From: CBDBUR01 sp965209065 | Lineage (GTDB): Bacteria; Pseudomonadota; Alphaproteobacteria; JAPOUT01; G958296285 | DNA length: 64,000 nucleotides | Assembly (NCBI GenBank): GCA_965209065.1 | Contig: OZ242373.1 | Coordinates: 1,240,001-1,304,000, forward strand | Reading direction: 5' to 3' | Shown here: piece by piece, positions 28,301-40,300 of the stretch | Numbering within the stretch: position 1 is the stretch's first letter | Layout: each line of letters starts with the position of its first letter | Translations under genes and position numbers: made by a program | Notes under the pieces: model-generated | What the model saw: the letters and a program-made list of their open reading frames with translations, nothing else | Databases searched by the model: none | Told to the model about the DNA's origin: nothing

Positions 28301-31300
28301 TCAAGTTCTGTTGCGTGATTGTGGTTGTGGTTGTGAATGTGCCGTCACGATGATTTTCGGTGCTTGTTAACGTTGATTCCGATTTTACCGCCCCGCTAAG
28401 CGTGATGTTGTTCGCCTGAATAGTTGTGCCCTCATCATCCGAGAAAACAATATCATTAGTGGCAGAAAGAACGAGGTTGCCCGCGCCGAAGTTGAAATTG
28501 CCTCCAATCCTTACCGTTTCCGTTGCGGTCATGGTGAGGTCTTGGCTACTAGTGACATCCATGGCGGAGCCAATGGCTATATCCGCGCCTGTTATCATGG
28601 TGGCTTTAGTAAAGTTCATTTGCCCTACCACCGCAAGGAGTGCTAAATTATGTTGCGTGGTCACTTCCGTGCCACTTGAATCATCGGTTGATTCCGCCTT
28701 TATCCTCCCGCCGAGCGTGATGTTGTTCACCGAAGCAAATGTATCTTTAGTGAAAATAGTCGCCCCGCCCGCTTTAAGCGTTAAATCATGTGCAACCTGC
28801 GTAAAGTCAGAGCCAAGAAAGACAAAACTAATAGTTGTCGAGCTAATGGTGATATCGCCCGTAGCATCCAGCGTTAAGTCCCCTCCCCTAGATTGAATAC
28901 CTGCCGTCTCCCCAAAGAGTGCTTCGAGGAAGTTAATTTCTGAATCCCCCGTTAGGTTAATGTTAGCGGCTTTTATGATATTGGTGTTAGCAGCTAGAGT
29001 AATGCTCTCTGCCTCTATGGTTAGGTCAGCCGTGCTGGTTAAAGTGCCTATGGACAAGGATAAGACGCCTTCAATATCAATTAGCAAGCTGGTAGATAAG
29101 CCGCCTGCGCCGTTAGCACCCGTGCCAATGTTGGCAGCGGTAAGCGTTAAGCTGCCCGCGTTAATTCGAGTAATGCCGGCGGGGAAAATGATATTGCCTT
29201 TGGTGATAAGCGTTAAGCTAACCCCTCCTAAATCTAAAAGCCCCGCTTCATCGACAGAGAAATCGAAGGGACTTACTGCATCGGCTAGGTTTATATCATC
29301 GTCTTGCGTTACATTTATGCCCTCATCTGGCACCGCAAGAATGGTAATGCAGTCACTAGCGCCCGAAGCGCACTCCGCCCAAGAGGGTGACTTGTATTCT
29401 GTTCCTGCGCTGCCTGTGTAATCCACTTGAGGTTTCACGCCGCTCGGCAAGGTGAAGGTGGCAGGTGCGTCTTCTAGGAAAGCATCGCCATCTTGCGTGA
29501 GGAACATCGCTTTTGCGGTGAGCGTAGCAGTTGTGAAGGTAATTGAACCTGTGCCTGCGCCCTCGCCGGCGGTGAGGCGCATTATGCCGCCGGTGGTCGC
29601 ATCATTGCCGATATTAAAGCCACCTTGAAGCGTGATATCGCCGGAAGCGGTAATCGTGAGGTCTTTATCGCTCGCATTTGTTTGCGCGGTGGGAGAGGTG
29701 AGCGTTATATCCGCGCCGCTTATCGTGGTGGCTTTGTCGGTGGCGAAAATTATTTGCCCGCTCGCGATGAGCGTCAAGTCGTGTTGCGTGGTTACCTCTG
29801 CACGTATGCCAGTTCCAGGGTCGAATTCTTCCCCGATACTTTCGGCTTTTACCGCCCCGCCGAGCGTGATGTTGTTCGCCCGAATAGTCGTGCCCTCGTC
29901 ATCCGAGAAAACAATATCATCAGTGGCAGAAAGAACGAGGTTGCCAGCACCGAGAGTATAAACATCGCCGCCTAGATTAAGGTTGCCAGCTGACGTTAAA
30001 GTGAGGTTATTGCCGCCCGTTCCGACAGCTCCGTTGAGGGTGATATTGCTACCAGTCAAAACAACGTTTGCGGTGAAAGTCATAGCGCCATTAAGCGTTA
30101 AATCGTGCGCGGTCAAGCCGAAATCGAAGCCTATCTCTAGGCTAGTGGCTGTGAGTGTTAGCTCCGCGTTCAACGTTATAGCACCAGCAGTTAGCATGAT
30201 AGCGCCTGTGGTCGTGATAGTTGTTATGGTGTCAGGAATGGTTAAGGTTCCCGATGTGTTTATGATTAAGTTGTGTGCGCCTAAATTCAACGTGGTGCCT
30301 GTTAGCTCAAACTTGCCGTCAATTAAATCTGCTAGGTCTCCGCTATCTGTTCCGGTAAGCTCTATATTCGCTGGATTTAGCTGGATAAGGTTATCCCAAT
30401 CCAAATCAGCAGCACGAAGAGGAACCTCGCCCCCTAAACGCAGAGCTGTCGGAAGTGGTGAGAAGGTCCAGTTAGACAGGCTTGTCTGCGTGTAACGCTC
30501 GACTTGGTCAAAAATAATAGTGCCCGCAGTTATCGAGTGCTTGCCTACAGTAGCAAAAATTATTTTTCCATCAGCATTAAACTGGTCCAGAAAGGGGTTG
30601 TTATCTCCAATACTAGCCTTAAAAGTCTTATCACTAGCCAAAGCAAAATGACCACTCAAAGAGACACCACCGTTACTAACTGAACTCGTGTTTACCGTAA
30701 CGTTTGCGGTTGCGGCAGGGCTTTGTGCGACTGGCGAAGTCAAGAAGATGTTTCCATATCCGAGAATATGCGCGTCTGCTCTTATGGTAATATCCGCAAT
30801 GCCGAGAAAGTTAATTGACCCCGCGCTACCTGCGGTAAAGGTTAAATTATCGCTGCTAGTTACGCTAGCATTTAAGTTGATATCGCCAGAAGCTGTCACG
30901 ATTAAACCGTCCCGAGCGTCAACTGGTTGCGCGCTAATAAGAGTAATATCCGCGCCCTCAATAATTATGTCACTAATTCCGTGAAAAGAAAAATCCCGTA
31001 AAATTATTTCGTTTGTAGCTTCTAGGATTAAGTTTTTATTAGTGCTTCCCACCACAGCTTTAGTGTTTGAGCTACTTATGGTTAAGTCGCGCGCTTTAAT
31101 TTTAGTAGCTTGACTACTTGTCGTATCTTTTGCGAAAATAATATTCCCGCGAAGATTATTTTGACCAGCTTGCAACCGTAAATTGCCACCAACCGAACTT
31201 TCCCCTAAATTATGGGTAAAATCTACATTAAGGACATTTATCGTTAAAAGAGCATTTACCATTAAAGTCAAAGATTCATTATCGGTATTTCTAATAGCTG

Positions 31301-34300
31301 AATTAGCGCCCTCTCCTGTAGCAGTTGCCGTGATGGAAAGAATATCGGCGTTTACACTTACGATATCGTTCCCTGTGCCGTCAACATCAACAACAATTTG
31401 CGGCGCAGTTATTGTTAAGATGGTGTCATCATCTCCACTGTTATTAAAAATATAATCTTCCACAATTTTTAACTGACCGCCGTCGGCAATCGTTATCGTA
31501 GCAGCGCTGTCGCCGGTGTTACCCCGTGGCTGCATCCAGTTTTTAAGCACAAGCGTGCGCGCATTAATATTAAGCGCAGACGCGCCGCTTATCTGCGGCG
31601 TTGCCGCGGCATGTCCGGTCCCCTCTGCGCTCGCAGCGACCGTTCCAGCATTAGCGGTAAGCGTTAAAGTAGTACCGCTTGAATTAAATTTTTTGCTTAA
31701 ATTAAAGTTTCCGTTTAGATAAACCGAGTTGCCCGTAGAAATAATAGTAACAGGTTTGGTAGCTATATTTGCGCCTTGCTGTACAGAGCTAACCCTTACA
31801 TTGCCTGCAGCCGTAAGGGTTACTGGCACGCGACTTGCCAAAGTAAGCCTTTGAGCGGCAATCACTAAATCGCCTGCCCCTGTTAGCGTGATGTTGGCGT
31901 TAATCTCCATCGTGGCGGCGCTAATCAGCTTTAGCCCGCCTGCCGCCGCCGAAGTAACGTTTTCGCTTATCGTTATCTCACCCGCCCTTATTTCCGTTAA
32001 GTCATCAGGTAAAGTGAAATCCGCGTTTATCGTGAAAGTAAATGTTGTTAAATCTAAAACGCCCCCGCCAATTCTAAACTTGCCCGCAATTATCTCATCA
32101 AGCGTCATAGTGTTATTGTTGATATTAATCACTATATTCCTTGGGGCTAGGACTAGGACTTGCCAATCCAAGAGGTTAGCTGCCACTGGGTTACCTCCAT
32201 GTCGCGCTGTCGGAAGTGTCGAGAAGGTCCAGTTAGGCAGGCTTGTCTGCGTGTATTCATCGGATTGGTCAAAAGCAATAGAGCCCGCGGTTATTGAGTG
32301 CCTGCCTTCGGTAGCAAAAACTATCGCCCCCCTGTCGCGAACACCCTCGCTGAAACCAGAACCGGAACCGAAACGAAGATCGCTGCTAGTGCTCGCGTTA
32401 AAAACTTTATTATTAGCTAAAACAAAATGACCGCTCAAAGAGACATTGCCCTTTTCAGTGCTTATAATAACGCTGACACTTGCGGCAGGGCTTTGCGCAA
32501 CTGGCGAGGTCAAGGAGATAGATCCGCCTGTGCCACCACCAATGGTTGTGGTTTCTATGCTAATATCCGCAGTGCCACCAAAGTTGATTGCCCTACCTGC
32601 GGTAAAGGTCAAACTACTAGCGGTGCCAGTTACACTTGCATTTAAGTTGATAGAGCCAGAAGCTGTTACGATTAAGTTGTCCCGAACGTCAATTTCTTCA
32701 GCACTTGTAAGCGTAATATCGGCAGCATCAATTGTTATGTCGCCAGTAGTAGTAATATCCAAAATTATTTTATTTGTAGCTTCTAGGGTTAGGTTTTTCT
32801 TAACCTCACCCACCGCAGCTTTAATAGTTGTGCTGTTTATGGTTAGGTCGGTCGCTTTAATTGCAGTAGCAGAACTGTTTGTTAAACGAATATTGCTAGC
32901 TTGTAGCGTTAAGTTGCCGACTATCGCATTATGGGTAAAATCTATGTTAAGAGCATCTATTGTTAAAGAAGTGCGCGCTCGTTTAGCCCTTAAAATCAAA
33001 GATTCATTATCGGTGTTTCTAATAGCTGAAGTAGCGCCCTCTCCTGTAGCACTTGCCGTGATGGAAAGAACAGCGACCTCTACCATTACTTCATCCGCCC
33101 CTGTGCCAGCAACATCAACAACAATTTGCGGCGCAGTTATTGTTAAGATGGGACCACTGCCTTGAGGATTATAATCATCCACAATCGTTAGCTGTCCGCC
33201 GCCGTTAGCAGCAATCGTTATCTTAACAGGGCTGCCAGAATCGTATATCTGCATCCAGCTTTTAAGCGTAAGCGTGCCAGCATTAATCACAAGCGCGCAT
33301 CCACCACCGGAGCAGATAATATCAGGCGGCATCACAGGATGCCCGGTTTCAGCATTACTCGCCAATATCGTTCCAGCATTAGCGGTAAGCGTTAAAGTGC
33401 TGCCTAAATTAAAGAGTCCGTTTAGATAAACCGAGTTGTTTTCAGTGCCCGCAGTAGTAGAGGTGGAGATAATGGTAACATCATACGAAGATTGATTGCC
33501 ATACGAACCAGAGCTAACCCTTATATCGCCTGAGCTAGAAAGCATTACTAGCGCGGCTCTTGCCAAAGTGAGCCTTTCAGCGGCAATCACTAAATCGCCC
33601 GTTGAATTTTGTAGCGTGATGTTAGCGTTAATCCTCGTCGCTTCTGTGCCAATCAGCTTTAGCCCGCCTGCTGATTCCGAAGTAACGGCACCGCTTATCT
33701 CTATGTAGCGTGCCCTTATTTCTGTTAAATCCGCAGGCAAAGTGAAAGCCGCGCTTATCGTGAGAGAAAATGTTGTTAAATCTAAAAGACCATCATCGTC
33801 AATTTCAAAAGCGCCAGCAATTATATCGGCAAGCGTCATAGTATTATTGTCGCTATCAATCACTATACTCTCAGGCGTGAGGGCAATGCGACTGATAACC
33901 CAGTCTAGGTCAGCGCTAGACGGAGCGCCACCGATATTAGCGACAATATCGCCGCTGGCGGTAAAAGTGTAGCCAGCAGTCAAGGAAGTGGGATAAGTTG
34001 TGCCAGCAGGCTGATTGAACGTGATATTAGCGGCGGTAATTGCGAGCGTGGCGCCGTCTGTTAAGTCTATCGTGCCAGTGCCGCCACTATTGGTGTCTGC
34101 GCCTGAGGTTAAAACCAAATCACCCGTGCCGATATCAAAGCCACCTCTTAAGATGACATCGCCCGCCGCCGCTGATACTGCCCTCACTGCTGGCATTGTG
34201 TTTGTCGCTGGCGCTGCCTCTACCTCTGCGCGAACGTTTGCGGTTATCGTTACGTTGGGGTTGCCGCCGTCTGCTTGCGCGTTGGTTGATGCTAGAGAAA

Positions 34301-37300
34301 TGTTAGCGCCTGAAATAGTGGTCACACCAACAAAAGTGATTGTGTTTGCTGCGATGTTGCCGTTCTGCACCGTTAAATTATACTTCGTTGAGCCGTCAGC
34401 GCTTTGGGCCCTAATCGTGCCGCCAATCGTTAAGTTAAAGACATCAGTAAACGTGGTATCTCTTCTAAAAAAGATAGAGCCGTCAGCTTCTAAAGTTAAA
34501 TTGTTTGTAGCGCTAGATTCTCTACTAGAATCTATATGTGCGGCGCTTATGGTTATATCCCCTGAGGCATCTAGCGTTAAATTTGAATTTTGGTTTTCGA
34601 TAGCGGAACTTACGCCGTCAAGTGTGCTGTATCCGGTTATTGTGATATTGCCCGCTGTTACAGTCAGTGTGCTATTTCCTGCAAACTCAATGAATATAGC
34701 ATTTAAGGTAAAATCACCTGTGCCTAGATTGACGTCTTCTCTTGACCTAACAAGATAACCGCTTAGTGTTAAATTTCTGTTGCTGCCACTTGCTGGCGCC
34801 ATCCAAGCGGCGTAGTTGAGCACTCCTCTCATGAGGTCATTAGTAATAGAGAGGTCATCGGTCACCAAAGAGCTAGGGCTAACAAGCGAGCCAGGGGTTT
34901 CACCGTCACTGCCGCCACCATAGGTGAGAGCTAGATTGCCAATTTTGCTATTGTCGCTATTACTCAAATCTAAAGCGACACCGTCTAGGGTAAGATTGAC
35001 CGTGGCGGTTAAGGTGAGGTCAAAGCCTGCGGTCTGCACGCTACCACCATCTGTTGTGCTGAAGAAAATATTCCTACCCATCAAAGTAACCGCTTTGGAG
35101 AAAACGATGCCATCGGCGCCGCCATTAATCCCTACACTGCCTGTGCCCGCATTCAAATCAGCGCCTATCGTTATGCCAGCGGCTGTGAGTGAAAAAGCAT
35201 TGTTTAAAGTTATAGTGCCAGCGTTAAGTGTGATAGTACCTGTAGTCGTGATAGTTGTTATGGTGTTAGGAATGGTTAAGGTTCCCGATGTGGTTATGGT
35301 TAAATTGTGCGCGCCTAAATCCAGCGTGGTGCCTTCAAGCTCAAACTTGTCGCTAATTAACTCCGCTAGGTCTCCGCTATCTGTTCCTGTAAGCTCTACA
35401 TTCCCTGGATTTAGCTGGATAAGGTTATCCCAAACCAAGAGACTAGCTGCCACTGGGTTGCCGTTGAGTTGCGCTGTCGGACGTGTCGAGAAGGTCCAGT
35501 TGGTTAGCTCCGTTTGGGTATAAGTAGCCGATTGGTTAATAGTAATAGAGCTTGCGGTTATTGAATGCGAACCTCCAGTAGCGAAAACCACGCTGCGCGC
35601 GCCCGACGCTTCTATGCCTATGCCTGCCGAAATGGTAAAGCTCTCAGCAACAGCATAATTACCGCTCAAATTGAGGTTGCCTGAACGCGCTCTTATCTCA
35701 ACGTTTCCGAGTGCGGCGGGGCTTTGCGCGGCTGGCGAAGTCAAAGAAACATTTGCAGCGCCTCTTATAACAAGGGAAGCACCCGATGCCACGCCAAAGT
35801 TAATTGCGCCGGCGCTACCTGCGGTTAAGGTTACATCACCTGCGGTGCTATTTATGCCAGCATTTAAGTTGATAGAGCCATCAGCTGTTATCGTTAAAGC
35901 TCTATCAGTGCTAATTGTTTGCGCGCTAGTAAGCGTAATATCCGCGCCCTCAATTGTTATGTCGCCACTAGAAACACTGAAAGTTATTTTATCTGTAGCT
36001 TCTAGGGTTAGGTTTTTCTTAATCGCACCCACCACAGCTTTAATGGTTGTGCCACTCATCCTTAGGTCGCGCACTTTAATTTTAATAGCCTGACTACTTG
36101 TCGTATTTTTTGTTAAAAGAATATTCCTAGCGTTTAGCGCTAAGTTGCCGCCTGTTGAGCTTTCTCCTAAATTATGGGCAAAATCTATGTTAAGGGCATC
36201 TATTGTTAAATCACTGGCGGTGCCCACCGCAGATAAAATTAAAGATTCATCATCGGTATTTCTAATAGCCGAAGTAGCGCCTGTTCCTGTAGCAGTTGCC
36301 GTGATGAAAATAACATTGGCGCTTACAACCCCAGTGGCGGCGCTTACAGTCCCCCTTGTGCTAGCAATATCAACAACAATTTGCGGCGCGCTTATCGTTA
36401 AGGTGGTAGGGGGGCTGTTGTTAGGATTAGCAAAACTATAACCACCTTCCACAATTGTTAGCTGCCCGCCGCCGCCGGAGGCAATCGTTATCGTAACAGC
36501 GCTGCCACCACGCGCCCTCATCCAGCCCCTAAGCGCAAGCGTGCCAGCATTAATCGTAAGCGTGCGCGCGATTAATACTGGCGTTATCGCACGATGCCCG
36601 GTTTCAGCATTGCTTGCCGCAACCGTTCCAGCATTGGCGGTGAGCGTTAAAGTAGCACCACTTAAATTAAAAGGTCCGTTTAGATAAATCGAGTTATTTT
36701 CAGTGCCTGTAGCCGTAGAGGTGGAGGTAATGGTAACAGCATGCGCAGCTGTCGTGCCGAGTACTAAAGAGCTAACCCTGACATTGCCTGAGCTAGAAAG
36801 CGTTACAGGCGCCGTGCTTGCCAAATCAAGCCTTCGAGCCGCAAGCACTAAGTCGCCCGTTGAATTTTGTAGCGTGATGTTAGCGTTAATCCCCATAACA
36901 TCTGTGCTAATCAGCCTTAGCCCGCCTGCTGATTGCGAAGTAACGGCACCGCTTATCGTTATCCTGCCCGCCCTTATTTCCGTTAAGTCCGTAGGCAAAG
37001 TGAAAGCCGCACTTATCGTGAGAGCATTTGTTCCTAAATCTAAAAGACCCTCGCTAATTGCAAACTTGCCAGCAATTATATCGGCAAGCGCCATAGTATT
37101 ATTGTCGCTATCAATCACTATACTCTCAGGCGTGAGGGCAATGCGACTGATAACCCAGTCTAGGTCAGCGCTAGACGGAGCGCCACCGATATTAGCGACA
37201 ATATCGCCGCTGGCGGTAAAAGTGTAGCCAGCAGTCAAGGAAGTGGGATAAGTTGTGCCAACAGGCTGATTGAACGTGATATTAGCGGCGGTAATTGCGA

Positions 37301-40300
37301 GCGTGGCGCCGTCTGTTAAGTCTATTGTGCCAGTGCCGCCCGTGCCGCCTGCGCCTGAGGTTAAAACCAAATCACCCGTGCCGATATCAAAGCCACCTCT
37401 TAAGATGACATCGCCCGCCGCCGCTGATACTGCCCTCACTGCTGGCACTGTGTTTGTCGCTGACACTGCCTCTACCTCTGCGCGAACGTTTGCGGTTATC
37501 GTTACGTTGGGGTTGCCGCCGTCTGTTTGCGCGTTGGTTGATGCCAGCGAAATGTTAGCGCCTGAAATAGTGGTCACACCAACAAAAGTGATTGTGTTTG
37601 AAGCGATGTTGCCGTTCTGCACCGTTAAATTATTCTTCATTGAGCCATCAGCGGTTTCAGCTTTAATCGTGCCGCCGAGCGTTAAGTTAGAGACATCAGT
37701 AATAGTGGTGTCTCTTCTAAAAAAGATAGAGCCGTCAGCTTCTAAAGTTAAATTGTTTCTAGCACTAGATAAGGCACTAAAATCTATATGTATGGCGGTT
37801 ATGGTTATATCCCCTGAGGCATCTAGCGTTAAATTTGAATTTTGGGTTTCGATAGCGGAATTTACGCCATCAAGTGTGTTGTATCCGGCCATTGTGATAT
37901 TGCCCGCTGTTATAGTCAGTGTGCTACTTCCTGCAAACCTAATGAGTATAGCATTTAAGGTCAAATCACCTGTGCCTAGATTGATGTCCTCTCTTGACCT
38001 AATAAGCCAACTGGTTAGTGTTAAATTTCTGTTGCTGCCACTCGGTGGCGCCATCCAAGGGGCGTAGTTGAAAATGTCTCCTCTTATGAGGTTATAAGCA
38101 ATAGAGAGGTCATCGGTCACCAAAGAGCTAGGACCAAGAAGAACGCCAGTGGTTTCACCGGCGCTGCCGCCACCATAGGTGAGAGCTAGATTGCCAATTT
38201 TGCTATTGTCGCTATTACTCAAATCTAAAGCGACACCGTCTAGGGTAAGATTGACCGTGGCGGTTAAGGTGAGGTCAAAGCCTGCGGACTGCACGCTACC
38301 GCCGCCTGTTGTGCTGAATAAAATATTCCTACCCATCAAAGTAACGGCTTTGGAGAAAATAATGCCGCCCCTAGTGCCGTTAGTGCTGCCGCCAGTAATC
38401 GTTAAATCGCCTGCGCCCGCATTCAAATCAGCACCTATCGTTATGCTAGCGGCTGTGAGTGTCAGCCCCGCGTTCAGCGTTATAGCGCCAGAGGTTAGCG
38501 TGATAGTGCCTGTAGTCGTGATGGTTGTTATGGTGTCAGGAATGGTTAATGTTTCCGATGTGGTTATGGTTAAATTGTGCGCGCCTAAATCCAGCGTGGT
38601 GCCGTCGTCACCTGAAAGCTCAAACTTGCCGTCAATTAAATCTCCTAGGTTTCCAACACCTGTTGAAAGCACTATATCCTCAGGCGTCGCCACCCCACGG
38701 TTATCCCAATCCAACATCCCCGCAGCCACTGGGCTACCCTTGCGTAGCGCTGTCGGAAGTGGCGAGAAGGTCCAGTCAGGCAGGCTTAGCTGCGTGTAAT
38801 CATCGGCTTGGTCAAAAGTAATAGTGCCCGCCGTTATTGAGTGCGTGCCTCCGGTAGCAAAAACTATCGCCCCGCTGTCGAAAAAACTGAAAAAGGAATC
38901 GCTGGTAGTGCTCGCCTTAAAAGTTTTATCATTAGCTAAAGCAAAATGACCGCTCAAAGAGATATCAGCCCTTTCAGCGTTTATACTAACGCTAACGCTT
39001 GCGGCAGGGCTTTGCTTACCCGGCGAGGTCAAGGAGATAGCTCCGCCATTAGAACCAATGATTGTGGTTTTTATGGTAATATCCGCAGTGCCGCCAAAGT
39101 TGATTGCTCCACCTGCGGTAAAGGTCAAACCACTATTGGTGCCAGTTACGCTTGCATTTAAATTGATTGCGCCAGAAGCTGTTACGATTAAATCGTCCCG
39201 AGCGTCAATTTCTTCAGCACTTGTAAGCGTAATATCGGCAGCATCAATTGTTATGTCGCCAGTAGTAACATCCAAAGCTATTTCATTTGTAGCTTCTAGG
39301 GTTAGGTTTTTCTTGGTCGCACCCACCGCAGCTTTAATAGTTGTGCTGTTTATGACTAGGTCACGCGCTTTAATTGCAGTAGCAGAACTGTTTGTTAAAA
39401 GAACATTGCTAGCTTGCAGCGTTAAGTCGCCGCCGGTCACACTATGAGCAAAGTTTATGTTAAGGGCATTTATCGTTAAATCACTGCTTAAACCAGCTCT
39501 TAAAATCAAAGATTCATTATCGGTATTTCTAATAGCTGAAGTAGCGCCGGTTCCTGTAGCACTTGCCGTGATGGAAACAATATCGCCGCTTACACTTACG
39601 CTATCCGCCCCTGTGCCATCAACAGCAACAACAATTTGCGGTGCGGTTATTGTTAAGGCGTCAGCAGAAGTAGAATAATCTTCCACAATTTTTAACTGAC
39701 CGCCGCCGCCAGCGGCAATCGTTATCGTAACAGCGCTGCGCCGTGTATTCATCCAGTTTCTAAGCACAAGCGTGCCAGCATTAATCACGAGCGTGTCCGC
39801 ACTTATTGTAGGCGTTGCCGCGCTATGCCCGGTTTCAGCTGCACTCGCCGCTATCGTTCCAGCATTAGCGGTAAGCGTTAAAGTAGCACCACTTAAATTA
39901 AAAGGTCCGTTTAGATAAACCGAGTTATTTTCAGTGCCCGCAGTAGTAGAGGTGGAGGTAATGGTAACATCATTCACAGATGACACGCCAACTGACCCTG
40001 TAGAGCTAACCCTTATATCGCCTGAGCTAGAAAGCGTTACTGGCGCTGGCGCACCGTTTGCCAAAAAAAGCGATCTAGTAGCAATCACTAAATCGCCCGT
40101 TGAGTTTTGTAGCGTGATGTTAGCGTTAATCGCCATCCTGTCTGTGCTAATCAGCTTTAGCCCGCCTGCTGATTCCGAAGTAACGGCACCGCTTATCGTT
40201 ATGTTGCCTGCCCTTATTTCCGTTAAGCTCGCAGGCAAAGTGAAAGCCGCGTTTATTGTGAGGTCGTGTGAGCCTAAATCTAAAACCCCGTTGCTAACTG

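Noticed and set aside
24500..38850. Regularly recurring short strings in the adhesin gene that might suggest a CRISPR-like array
   Set aside because: The spacing is 1.7-4.3 kb, the units are coding and in frame, and there are no short uniform spacers.
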